From: Candidatus Aenigmatarchaeota archaeon
GTDB lineage: Archaea > Aenigmatarchaeota > Aenigmatarchaeia > CG10238-14 > SCSR01
Assembly: GCA_016187405.1 (NCBI GenBank)
Contig: JACPJS010000011.1
Coordinates: forward strand, 1-35,860
DNA: 35,860 nucleotides
Reading direction: 5' to 3'
Below, one piece after another: positions 1 to 7,850 of this stretch. The notes beneath the pieces were generated by a model, which saw only the letters and a program-made list of their open reading frames with translations, did not search any database and was not told the origin of the DNA. The translations under genes were made by a program, and so were the position numbers. Position 1 is the first letter of the stretch. Every line of letters begins with the position of its first letter.

Positions 1-1
1 G

Positions 2-61
2 AAAGCGCTCGAACCATGCAATTCTAACGAATGCAAGATATTGGTGTTGGTAAGCAGATGA
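2..61 (+). CDS. C-terminal end of an upstream tandem adhesin paralogue (partial)
   Basis: Reading from base 2, the window opens with 19 residues ending in TGA (KALEPCNSNECKILVLVSR). They match almost residue for residue the C-terminus of the complete gene that follows (KALEPCNSNECKILVFVTLQ). The DNA is also nearly identical to 2127-2165. This is therefore the tail of a second copy of the same adhesin-like protein. Its stop overlaps the next start as ATGA, which suggests one operon with translational coupling. Everything upstream lies outside the window. Confidence 0.85.
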   Translation, partial: KALEPCNSNECKILVLVSR

Positions 62-2187
62 GAACAGGAATAATTATTGCAGTGATTGCATTCATGGTAT
101 TACTGCCATCGGTGCATGCGACAAACGTGACACTGCTTCACGGATATAACGGAACACGATGGGTACCATTGATAATAAGTTCAGATGGATCTTTGCAAGT
201 GTATGATAATCTTACAAATGCTAAAAACATCTACCCAAAATCAGACAATTCATTTGATATCGGAACCTCCCTGTTGAAATGGAGGGATATTTTTGTATCG
301 AGGAATGCATACTTCGCAACCACATCCGGTCTGGTAGGAATAAACACATCATCACCGATATCGACACTTGATATATCAGGTAACCTTTCAGTATCTGGTT
401 CGACAAATTCTTCAATCGATGGCTCTACGTTCTTCGTTGACGCAACGAACAACCGTGTCGGTATAGGAACAACGGCACCTAATGCAACTCTAGGTGTCGT
501 CGGAAATATCCAGCTCACTGGTAATGTCACACCTGTCGCACAACCGACGAGCGGGAATGCGACGCAGACGACCAATAATGTAGAAACAACAAATGATGTA
601 GGAACACACCCTTTCATGGTAATTCCATCAGACGGACTTCCATTCATAGCATATAGGGATGAAACAAACGCTGACCTTAGAGTAGCAAAGTGTGGCACTA
701 CAGATTGTTCTTCAGGAAACACATTTACAACTATAGATTCAACAGGAGACATAGGAGCAGTTTCCAATCGACGAGCTATTACTGTAGCTATAAGTACAGA
801 CGGTTTGCCGATTATCAGCTATTACGATGTCACTAATGGTAAACTCAAAGTTGCAAAATGCAATAATACCACTTGTTCTTCGAGTACCATATCAGATATC
901 GAAACAACAGGTGCAGGCTCGGCCAATTACGGGGCTTATATTACAATTGCACCAGACGGTTTACCTGTTATTGCATATTACGATAATACTAATGGTAATT
1001 TGAAAGTAGCAAAGTGTGGCACTACAGATTGTTCTTCAGGAAACATTCTCACTACCGTAGAATCTACAAATAATGTAGGATTTTGGCCAGCTATAGCAAT
1101 CGGCGCTGATGGATTGCCTATAGTATCTTCTTATGATTTGACAAACGCTGACCTTAGAGTAGTCAAGTGTGGGAACATCTACTGCAATGCTAGTAATGTT
1201 ATTACTGCTGTTGACACAACGAATGATGTAGGGCATCATACTTCCATAGCCATAGGTCAAGACGGTTTACCAGTGATAGCAGAATATGAGGATACAGCAT
1301 CTGCAAATAAAATTAGAATCGTAAAGTGTGGTAACATTGCATGTAGTTCTGGAAATATTATTACTAGTGTGGATACAGCTTCGACTACCGGACGACAGGC
1401 TTCCTTGAAAATAGGACCGGATGGCTTGCCTGTAGCTTCATACAGTCGTTCCGATGGCAGCTTCAACGATCTCAGAGTTCTCAAATGTGGCAATCCATCA
1501 TGCACTTCAGGAAACACGATAACAGATTTAGATACAGGAAATGTGGGTGAATATAGTTCTCTGGTTATTGCACCAGACGGTTTGCCGATAATAGCATATC
1601 GTGAAGAAAATTTAGATGATCTCAAAATAGTCAAATGTGCCGTTCCCTCATGCAATTCTACATCAGGCGGCTCATACACTTTCGGTTCCAACCTCGGAAC
1701 GATAGGAAACTTCTGGAACAACATCTATTCCAACCAGTTCTGGGGAAAGAAATTCCAGATAGCGGCATTCGACGTTGCAGAACAATACGAAACATCAGAT
1801 AGTTCAATAGGACCCGGTGATGTCGTTTCTCTGGCAGAAGGAAATGCAACAGCGATTCAAAAGACACAAACACAATACAGTTCACAAATACTCGGCGTTG
1901 TATCAACAGATCCGGGAATAAAATTGGGAGATTGGAACCCAGAGAATAATCCTAACATAAGATTGATTGCACTTACAGGAAGGGTTCCTGTCAAAACAAC
2001 AAACGAGAACGGTGCGATAAATGTAGGCGATTTCCTCACATCATCCTCCAAGCCAGGCTATGCGATGAAATGCCCTATCGACACTGATGAGAAAAAGAAC
2101 AAATGCTTCGGCACAACAATAGGAAAGGCGCTCGAACCATGCAATTCCAACGAATGCAAAATACTCGTTTTCGTAACCCTACAGTAA
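58..2187 (+). CDS. Secreted repeat adhesin with tail-fibre-like C-terminal domain
   Basis: Predicted exported protein of 709 aa. I start at base 58 (MRTGIIIAVIAF) because a signal peptide begins there, ending near SVHA, and the ATG overlaps the upstream TGA. An earlier in-frame ATG at 31 lies inside the upstream gene. Residues about 60-170 hold glycine/asparagine-rich segments of the type VGIGTTAPNATLGVVGNIQLTG, familiar from phage tail fibres and bacterial surface proteins. Residues about 190-530 hold seven DGLP repeats, probably a beta-propeller. The C-terminal 150 residues (FDVAEQYETSDSSIGPGDVV, then ALTGRVPVK, then IGKALEP) resemble a C-terminal domain I recall from predicted tail-spike-like surface proteins of CPR bacteria. 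Many N-x-S/T sites suggest glycosylation. Function is inferred: attachment to a host or to other cells. Confidence 0.8.
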   Translation: MRTGIIIAVIAFMVLLPSVHATNVTLLHGYNGTRWVPLIISSDGSLQVYDNLTNAKNIYPKSDNSFDIGTSLLKWRDIFVSRNAYFATTSGLVGINTSSPISTLDISGNLSVSGSTNSSIDGSTFFVDATNNRVGIGTTAPNATLGVVGNIQLTGNVTPVAQPTSGNATQTTNNVETTNDVGTHPFMVIPSDGLPFIAYRDETNADLRVAKCGTTDCSSGNTFTTIDSTGDIGAVSNRRAITVAISTDGLPIISYYDVTNGKLKVAKCNNTTCSSSTISDIETTGAGSANYGAYITIAPDGLPVIAYYDNTNGNLKVAKCGTTDCSSGNILTTVESTNNVGFWPAIAIGADGLPIVSSYDLTNADLRVVKCGNIYCNASNVITAVDTTNDVGHHTSIAIGQDGLPVIAEYEDTASANKIRIVKCGNIACSSGNIITSVDTASTTGRQASLKIGPDGLPVASYSRSDGSFNDLRVLKCGNPSCTSGNTITDLDTGNVGEYSSLVIAPDGLPIIAYREENLDDLKIVKCAVPSCNSTSGGSYTFGSNLGTIGNFWNNIYSNQFWGKKFQIAAFDVAEQYETSDSSIGPGDVVSLAEGNATAIQKTQTQYSSQILGVVSTDPGIKLGDWNPENNPNIRLIALTGRVPVKTTNENGAINVGDFLTSSSKPGYAMKCPIDTDEKKNKCFGTTIGKALEPCNSNECKILVFVTLQ
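631..1653 (+). repeat. Seven tandem DGLP repeats of 51-56 codons inside the adhesin gene
   Basis: DGLP starts at bases 631, 799, 955, 1108, 1261, 1420 and 1576, giving spacings of 56, 52, 51, 51, 53 and 52 codons. Each unit reads roughly DGLPxIAYYDxTNxDLRVxKCGxxxCSSGNxxTxVxxTxxVGxxxxxxIGx. Each carries one cysteine pair about five residues apart, probably a disulphide within each unit. Seven units of this length fit one seven-bladed beta-propeller. Confidence 0.85.
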
Positions 2188-2232
2188 CTTTTTAATTACG
2201 TCTAACGAACTATACTACAGGAGGAACCATTA

Positions 2233-2448
2233 ATGAAGAATAGAGATGCACTAAGCTGGGTGGGTCTAGTATTGCTGGTAGCAGGTGCCCTCAACTGGGG
2301 TATCTTGGGTCTAACAGCTCTAGCATTAGGAGGAAAAGGCACAAATGTCCTAGAATTGCTTCTAGGACAATGGTCACCAGTTCTCAACCTAGTTTACGTG
2401 TTAGTAGGACTAGCAGGTTTGTGGAAACTTTACAAAGTTTTCATGTAA
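2233..2448 (+). CDS. DUF378 family small membrane protein
   Basis: A 71-aa protein with two predicted membrane helices (residues about 9-32 and 48-68) joined by a short loop. The sequence ALNWGILGL near residue 20 is the recognisable DUF378 (YuzA-like) signature. The family is widespread in bacteria and archaea and has no settled function. A strong ribosome binding site (AGGAGG at about 2219-2224) fixes the start. An A/T-rich TATA-like stretch lies near 2189-2200, so the gene probably has its own promoter after the adhesin operon. Confidence 0.85.
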   Translation: MKNRDALSWVGLVLLVAGALNWGILGLTALALGGKGTNVLELLLGQWSPVLNLVYVLVGLAGLWKLYKVFM

Positions 2449-2460
2449 TCTGAAAATAAT

Positions 2461-2492
2461 TTAAAGAAATTCTTTAATTTTTTATTTTATTT
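2461..2492. terminator. Probable terminator between convergent genes
   Basis: A 17-base palindrome, TTAAAGAAATTCTTTAA, is followed by a T-rich run up to the stop codon of the opposite gene. The plus strand carries stem plus T tract. T-rich archaeal termination alone would suffice for the DUF378 transcript. Confidence 0.5.
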
Positions 2493-2963
2493 TTAGACGT
2501 TTACCTTGAATTCCTTTCTTGCAACGTCTCTCAAAATTCTTATCAGATTAACAAGCTGACCTTTCTTTATCGATATCGCCCCAACAGATTTGAATTTGCT
2601 GCTTGAACGAATCAAATGATCGTGCTTTGTCTGGTTTATTCTGATGAAAGGTTCCTCGCTTTCATAACGAGGTTGTTTGAAGACATCTATCCATAATTTG
2701 TCATAACCGCTCAAATCTATCCTACCGACAAATTTGCTCGAACCAACCGAGTAATATATCTTAGACGGCCCCTTTTCGTCATAGTTAACTTTCTTTTCAA
2801 CTAACATCCTTTCCAAAATTTTTGTAGCTGTATGGCGATTAAGTCCCAACTCTTTAGAAATATCATGTATAGTCATTCCTCGAGCACTGCTGTTCAGTGT
2901 TTTCAGAATCATTCTAGCATTGTCTGTATCATATTCAACGTCTTTCGAGTGCTTGAATTCCAT
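2493..2963 (-). CDS. Winged-helix transcriptional regulator
   Basis: A 156-aa protein. Residues about 15-70 form a winged helix-turn-helix (ARMILKTLNSS, then MTIHDISKELGLNRHTATKILERML, then a wing ending KIYYSVG), like archaeal MarR/ArsR-type or FaeA-like regulators. The C-terminal half has no recognised domain and could be a dimerisation or sensor region. It is divergent from the unknown gene at 3181, and the 217-base gap between them holds two near-identical 16-base palindromes, one 46 bases upstream of this start. I infer that it represses itself and its neighbour. Confidence 0.75.
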   Translation of the reverse strand: MEFKHSKDVEYDTDNARMILKTLNSSARGMTIHDISKELGLNRHTATKILERMLVEKKVNYDEKGPSKIYYSVGSSKFVGRIDLSGYDKLWIDVFKQPRYESEEPFIRINQTKHDHLIRSSSKFKSVGAISIKKGQLVNLIRILRDVARKEFKVNV

Positions 2964-3008
2964 GTAATCACTAATAATCTATTCTCCTACTTATTTATAA
3001 GTATATTG

Positions 3009-3024
3009 TAATGTATAGACATAA
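3009..3024. promoter_or_regulatory. Candidate operator, copy 1 (imperfect palindrome)
   Basis: TAATGTATAGACATAA matches the perfect palindrome at 3151-3166 at 14 of 16 positions. It lies just upstream of the divergent winged-helix gene, overlapping where its core promoter should be. Confidence 0.5.
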
Positions 3025-3150
3025 ATATACCGATTCTAGTCTATCATGGTTCTTACAGTTCTGATTATATTAAAAGCAGGTTTATTTTACCTTCCTGTAG
3101 AGACAACCGGGAAACGAACTCCTACGAAAACCATATACACTCAGCAAATC

Positions 3151-3166
3151 TAATGTATATACATTA
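3151..3166. promoter_or_regulatory. Candidate operator, copy 2 (perfect 16-base palindrome)
   Basis: TAATGTATATACATTA is a perfect inverted repeat placed directly before the GGAGG ribosome binding site of the gene at 3181. A repressor bound here would block transcription. The central TATATA could also act as a TATA element. Confidence 0.55.
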
Positions 3167-3180
3167 ATGGAGGTAAAACA

Positions 3181-3924
3181 ATGTCGGTAATAACGGTATT
3201 CAAATTCGAAAATTTGGATGAACCATTCAAGATTGCAAAATCTTTGAATGGACAAAAGTCTAATGACAGCTGGTTGACAGCTTTCGTTAGCAAATACAAC
3301 AGGAACGAGATAGTCGTGAACTATTGGTTCTACGAAGATCTTGAAAACAATGTCAAGAAAGTTCTGGACGAGAACGAGAGTATGGAAGTGATATCCTACC
3401 TGAAACAGAATGGAAAGACTCGCGTGTTAAAGAGGATATTCAGTTTCGTAAACATCTTGACAAAAACTTTGGAGATATACACAGGTTCCGAATCAAAACT
3501 AGATGAAATAGTAGAGATTCTTGAGCATGTGTTGAGTACAAAATTCACCCGCGTGGTTTTGAGTTCGCAGAATCTTCAGACAATCTACAGTGAGCATTCA
3601 ACTGAATTGAAACAGGTGATGTTCAAAAATGTCGAGGGTTTGTTCTATGAGATACTCCGCGGTGGAAATCTTCAAATGAATGGGAAGTTTCAAAATTGCA
3701 TGGAAAAGTTCCCAGAAAACTTACGAGTGATAAGTTTCAGACCGAAGATAAAATTCTTCAATGGTCACAACAGATACCAAGTCACGTTGAATGGGGACAA
3801 AGGTACGTTGAGATTCTCATCTGTGAATGAGAAATTCAGTTGGAGGCCTAGAGTAGAAATAAGGCAGCTTACATTTTTGATTGCTGCCACACTCGGCATT
3901 TTCAGTGGGTCCACGCAGAATTGA
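3181..3924 (+). CDS. Hypothetical protein under the winged-helix regulator's control region
   Basis: A 247-aa soluble-looking protein with no family that I recognise. There is no signal peptide and no clear membrane segment. It has alternating strands and helices, is rich in Lys/Asn/Phe, and has a short hydrophobic stretch near the C-terminus (TFLIAATLGIF, about 231-241). A strong GGAGG site (3169-3173) fixes the ATG. Its stop codon falls inside the T arm of the opposite-strand tRNA-Val, a 19-base overlap. Candidate operators and the divergent regulator suggest inducible expression. Confidence 0.7.
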   Translation: MSVITVFKFENLDEPFKIAKSLNGQKSNDSWLTAFVSKYNRNEIVVNYWFYEDLENNVKKVLDENESMEVISYLKQNGKTRVLKRIFSFVNILTKTLEIYTGSESKLDEIVEILEHVLSTKFTRVVLSSQNLQTIYSEHSTELKQVMFKNVEGLFYEILRGGNLQMNGKFQNCMEKFPENLRVISFRPKIKFFNGHNRYQVTLNGDKGTLRFSSVNEKFSWRPRVEIRQLTFLIAATLGIFSGSTQN

Positions 3925-3977
3925 ACTGCGGTCTCTACCTTGTAAGGGTGGCGTCCTGACCACTAGACTATGAACCC
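3906..3977 (-). tRNA. tRNA-Val (anticodon TAC)
   Basis: A 72-base cloverleaf on the minus strand. The acceptor GGGTTCA pairs with TGGACCC, discriminator A. The anticodon loop is CTTACAA, giving TAC. The T arm is CGCAG-TTCAATT-CTGCG. The anticodon stem has one C-A mismatch (positions 28-42). No intron. It lies four bases downstream of the initiator tRNA-Met and is probably co-transcribed with it. Confidence 0.93.
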
Positions 3978-3981
3978 ATGA

Positions 3982-4069
3982 TAGCGGGAGAAAGATTTGA
4001 ACTTTCGATTTCGAGGTCACCCAAAAAATTTATGAGCCTCGCGACCACTCCAGGCTGGTCTATCCCGCT
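3982..4069 (-). tRNA. Initiator tRNA-Met (CAT) with 13-base intron
   Basis: The start AGCGGGA (A1-U72 pair) is typical of archaeal initiator tRNA. The acceptor closes with TCCCGCT-A, the D stem is GACC/GGTC, the T arm is GAAAG-TTCAAAT-CTTTC and the anticodon stem is CGAGG/CCTCG. The anticodon loop is expanded to 20 bases. A canonical BHB motif fits: central helix CTCA/TGGG, 5' bulge TAA, 3' bulge TGA. Cutting it removes 13 bases at the canonical 37/38 site and leaves the loop CTCATAA. Mature length 75. Confidence 0.92.
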
Positions 4070-4123
4070 GTGTTTAGTATTATTAACGTGTCCTTAAATT
4101 ATTTAAAGAGCCTATCTATTTCT

Positions 4124-4537
4124 ATGAAAATCAGACATGACGTTCAGGCTCTACTTTTCGATGAAGTAAACGGTGAAAAAAGAGTTTTCCTTATTAGATT
4201 CTACGATCAGACAAAACAAAGATACACATGGAGACTTGTTAAAGGCGGTGTAGAAGAAGGAGAGACGGATGAACAGGCAATGAAAAGGGAAATAATGGAG
4301 GAAGTTACACTGAAAGAGGTTCAAGTTCTAGAAAAAGTCCATGAATACGATTTCGAATTCAGTGAAACACATCACATGGTGAATACGTATCTTGTAAAGG
4401 GGAACATCCACGAGAAACCAAAACTAAATTGGGATGGCGACAGGGAGATTATTGATTATGCTTGGTTGTCTCCCAGTAAAGCATTGAAACTTTTATTCTG
4501 GGATAATGAAAAGCTTGCAGTCAGACTTTTGAAATAA
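4124..4537 (+). CDS. Nudix hydrolase
   Basis: A 137-aa single-domain Nudix protein, expected to hydrolyse a nucleoside diphosphate linked to another group (Ap4A-like or NDP-sugar-like substrates). The Nudix box runs from G41 to L63: G41, E47, R55-E56, E59-E60. The usual Gly before the last hydrophobic residue is Thr62, while the metal-binding glutamates are intact. I use the ATG at 4124 because TTAAATTATTTAAA lies about 26 bases upstream, fitting a leaderless transcript. The last 17 bases overlap the convergent Orc1/Cdc6 gene. Confidence 0.88.
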   Translation: MKIRHDVQALLFDEVNGEKRVFLIRFYDQTKQRYTWRLVKGGVEEGETDEQAMKREIMEEVTLKEVQVLEKVHEYDFEFSETHHMVNTYLVKGNIHEKPKLNWDGDREIIDYAWLSPSKALKLLFWDNEKLAVRLLK

Positions 4538-5570
4538 TTCTACTATTCCCAATTTTCTTCTGCATTATCTTGATTAATTTAATTTCATCCAAATGATTCA
4601 CATATTCACGAAACATCCTTCTTGTGAGAGGTTCATCAACAGATTCACAATACTCATCGTAGAGTTGGTCGAATGACAATCTATGTTTATTTTCTACAAT
4701 ACCGACAATTACTTTTTCTGTATCGTTTATTTTTTCCTTCAATATTTCAGGTTTAACCTGTTTAACATCCTTCAAGACTTTCCTGACGTGTTCGACCAAC
4801 ACCTTGTCCGAATTTTCCTGTTCAGCCAGTCTGCCAGCTTTCATCAAACATTCCAATCCAACTCTAACATCACCGTGTTTATTCAATGCGTGTGCGGATG
4901 CAAGTGCAACAACACCCTCTTCTATTGAACGGAATCCATTGCTGGCACGTTCTTTCAATATGTCCTTCATTTCTTCGAGTGTATATGGTTTGAATTCTAT
5001 CTCATCCAAACTGAGACTGCTCGTTATTCTAGGTTCCAGATTTACAAATGCATGTGGATTATTTGAAATGAAAATCAATCCAATAGGATTTTTCACATAC
5101 TGGTTCATTCTTAGCAGATCGTACAAAAGTTTCTGGTCTTTGTTAATCAATTGATCAACTTCATCCAAGCAAATCAATAAAGATTTTTTAGATTTCTGAA
5201 GCGCTTCTATAAGCCGTTCGATAACTTCATCCTTCGCCCAACCACGTCTTTGTACAAAAAATCCAAATTCAGAAACAAGTTTCGCTAAGACTGCAAGTGA
5301 TGTGTTATAATCCCAGCAGTTCAGATAAACAGTTTTGATACCCGAATAATCTTCAAATTTTCTGAAAACATATTTTGTTGCTGCGGTTTTTCCTATTCCT
5401 GACGAACCAAACACGAATGTATTCTGTGGTTTCATACCTCTGTTTGCAGGTTCAAGGTTATCCGCAAGTAGTTTTATCTGATTCTCCCTATGCGGCAGCA
5501 TGTCCGGTAAATATTCTGAAGAAAGTATATCTTGGTTCTTGAAAATCTTTGAATCTTCCATGAATGCCAT
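4521..5570 (-). CDS. cdc6: Orc1/Cdc6-type replication initiator ATPase
   Basis: A 349-aa AAA+ protein that would bind origins and help load the MCM helicase. Walker A is GSSGIGKT (55-62), Walker B LLICLDEVDQ (131-140), sensor 1 IFISNN, and sensor 2 GDVRVGLECL. The C-terminal 80 residues form the winged-helix DNA-binding domain. Length fits the family, at the short end. Starts at residue 1 or Met4 are both possible. The gap to the upstream LysRS stop is only 28 bases, so an origin is not adjacent as it often is for this gene, and it may be co-transcribed with LysRS. Confidence 0.9.
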   Translation of the reverse strand: MAFMEDSKIFKNQDILSSEYLPDMLPHRENQIKLLADNLEPANRGMKPQNTFVFGSSGIGKTAATKYVFRKFEDYSGIKTVYLNCWDYNTSLAVLAKLVSEFGFFVQRRGWAKDEVIERLIEALQKSKKSLLICLDEVDQLINKDQKLLYDLLRMNQYVKNPIGLIFISNNPHAFVNLEPRITSSLSLDEIEFKPYTLEEMKDILKERASNGFRSIEEGVVALASAHALNKHGDVRVGLECLMKAGRLAEQENSDKVLVEHVRKVLKDVKQVKPEILKEKINDTEKVIVGIVENKHRLSFDQLYDEYCESVDEPLTRRMFREYVNHLDEIKLIKIMQKKIGNSRIISKV

Positions 5571-5598
5571 AATGTTATTTGCACAAAGGTAAAATAAT

Positions 5599-7842
5599 CT
5601 ACGGTTTTAGTGTAAAATACAGTCTTCTGTTGTTTTTTCCCTTGTTTTCCATCTTTACGATTTCAACCTGTCCGATTTCCCGTATATCCTTGATATGATT
5701 TCCACCGTCTGCTTGCATGTCTATCCCGTGTATTTCTACAATTCTCATATTCTGAACATTCGGTGGCAACGCTTCCAACAGTTTTATTATCCCCGGAATT
5801 TTCATAGCCTCATTCCTGTCCATGAAATATGATTTGACTTCACCACCTTCCTTGACAAGCTGATTAACTTTCTCTACATATCCAGCAAATTTTTCTCGAT
5901 CAAATTCATTGACATTAAAATCAATCCTAGATTTGTCCAAATCCAATCCACCACCGCTGATTAGTGCACCAGTTTCATTATGAATGATTGCAGAGAGTAT
6001 GTGTGATGTGGTATGCATTCTCATTAAACGATGTCTTCTCTCCCAATCAATAACTCCCTTTATTCTATCACCAACATTCAATCCCGACTTGTCAACTTTA
6101 TGCAGAATCATGTCACCGTTCTTGGTCACATCAGAAACGACAAACTCTTCACCATCATAAATTAATTTCCCAGTATCCTTCAATCTGTTAACAACAAAAT
6201 CTTTATCCAGACTTTGCATCAAAGGCATCAGTCTAGGTCCCGATGTTTTATCCAACAACACTATGTAAGATGCTTCGAATAACTTTTGTGTCGGGATGTT
6301 GTTCTCAAGTGCAATCTTTTTTATTTTTTCCCATGTTTTATTCTCATCATTTTCCTTTTTCCAGAAATCACCCAATTGTCTCAATGCATTTTTCTGATCT
6401 TCAGACAACTTGTTGACTATTTCGTTAGACAGTTTCACTATATTCAATCTCAATCTTTCAGGTGCGAACTCTTTCGACCAAAGCTCAGCATATTCAAGAG
6501 TGCCTGTTAAAATATCTTTCTCAAATTTATTCAATGGTTTCTTCAGATGACCTGTCTTTTTCAAAGTCTCTATAACTTTTTCTGTGATATCTTCCTTAGG
6601 CAATGATTGTGACAGCATTGATGCGAAATCAAATGATATCCTGAATGGTTTCTTGGAAGGAATCTTTCCAATGTAACTTAGTTCATATATCCTTTTCGCA
6701 TTTCTTTCTTCTCTAGGTTCAACCTTGTCCAATCCGAAATAAATTTTCTCATATTTCTCAAATTCACTGTAAATCATCGGTATGTTCTCTTCCTTGAAAT
6801 CGATTATTGTTTCAGGTCTCGTTTTAACCATAAGGAATCTTAAAATTTCTGGCGGGACTAGTGTGGATATTTCGGCAAAGCTAGTTCCAATACCTTTTGA
6901 TGTAGACATCTTCTTTCCTTCAACCAAAAAGAATTCGTATCCCTTCCCATCTTCTTCGGATGTGGATGGCCATGGTGGTGGATAATTGAAAATATTGCAT
7001 GCGATTTGAATTGCAACAGTTCTCGAACCTCCTCTAGTGAAATGATCTTTGCCTGCAGTCTCTGCAACAACTCCTACAGTCGGCCATTTAGCTGCCCATT
7101 CAACTTTCCAAGGAAGTTTTCCATTTCCATTGTATGGTGATATCTCCCCGTCATGTCCGCATCCTTTTGCCCAATCTACCAAATCAGGTTTGCAGAAATA
7201 TCTCAACAATTCTCTTTTCTTGTCCCATTCGTATGCGACTGTAGTTCCAATCCTCCCACATTTTTCACAGATAGGATTGAAAGGTAATTTGTCTGAACTT
7301 GTAGTCTTCCCGTATATTTTCTGGTATATATCCTGTATCTTGTGTGAATTATCCAATGCAATCTTTATGGCCCAATTGAAATCCCCTCTGATGTATCTTT
7401 CACCAGTAGATTCCAGCTCAGCTTCGATTCCCCATTTTTCAAACAACTCAGTGCATTGAGAGAAAAAATAATCCGCATAACTTTCATATCCTTTTTCAGG
7501 CGACGGGACATTCCTAAATGGTATCCCCATATACTTGTCGAATTTTTCTTTCGGTAGGAATGAAGGCATCGCATCAAACGGATCCATATCGTCACTACTC
7601 AGAATGAATCTTCCTTTTAGCTTGTGGTCCCTGAGTGTTTTAGCAATAATATCATGAATTACCCAGCCTCTTCCTGAACCAATGTGAATCCTGCCAGAAG
7701 GAGTCTTTTCATCATAAACAATATATCCGCGTTCCTTCACTATTTTCTGCAATGTTTTATTTTCTTTCACACGCTGTTTCAATTCTTCAGCGACCCTGTC
7801 TGTCCAGTAAACGTATTCTTTTTGTTTCTTCGAAACTACCAT
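5599..7842 (-). CDS. lysS: Class I lysyl-tRNA synthetase fused to an AlaX-like editing domain
   Basis: A 747-aa fusion. Residues 1-550 are a complete archaeal class I LysRS: HIGSGRG at 53-59 (HIGH signature), a zinc-binding insert with CEKCG near 192-196, KMSTSKG at 311-317, and a C-terminal helical cage. From about 555 to 747 follows a second domain of the AlaX/AlaRS-editing superfamily: a small barrel, then DWERRHRLMRMHTTSH (H610 and H614 of HxxxH) and DGGNH (H716). Free AlaX hydrolyses Ser- or Gly-tRNA-Ala. Here D712 sits where the usual Cys zinc ligand would be. No stop or frameshift separates the two halves. It is divergent from Sua5, with eight bases between start codons. Confidence 0.93.
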   Translation of the reverse strand: MVVSKKQKEYVYWTDRVAEELKQRVKENKTLQKIVKERGYIVYDEKTPSGRIHIGSGRGWVIHDIIAKTLRDHKLKGRFILSSDDMDPFDAMPSFLPKEKFDKYMGIPFRNVPSPEKGYESYADYFFSQCTELFEKWGIEAELESTGERYIRGDFNWAIKIALDNSHKIQDIYQKIYGKTTSSDKLPFNPICEKCGRIGTTVAYEWDKKRELLRYFCKPDLVDWAKGCGHDGEISPYNGNGKLPWKVEWAAKWPTVGVVAETAGKDHFTRGGSRTVAIQIACNIFNYPPPWPSTSEEDGKGYEFFLVEGKKMSTSKGIGTSFAEISTLVPPEILRFLMVKTRPETIIDFKEENIPMIYSEFEKYEKIYFGLDKVEPREERNAKRIYELSYIGKIPSKKPFRISFDFASMLSQSLPKEDITEKVIETLKKTGHLKKPLNKFEKDILTGTLEYAELWSKEFAPERLRLNIVKLSNEIVNKLSEDQKNALRQLGDFWKKENDENKTWEKIKKIALENNIPTQKLFEASYIVLLDKTSGPRLMPLMQSLDKDFVVNRLKDTGKLIYDGEEFVVSDVTKNGDMILHKVDKSGLNVGDRIKGVIDWERRHRLMRMHTTSHILSAIIHNETGALISGGGLDLDKSRIDFNVNEFDREKFAGYVEKVNQLVKEGGEVKSYFMDRNEAMKIPGIIKLLEALPPNVQNMRIVEIHGIDMQADGGNHIKDIREIGQVEIVKMENKGKNNRRLYFTLKP

Positions 7843-7850
7843 ATAATTAT

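Noticed and set aside
5571-5598. Replication origin next to the Orc1/Cdc6 gene
   Set aside because: Only 28 bases lie upstream, and I see no ORB-like inverted repeats or A/T-rich unwinding region on either side.
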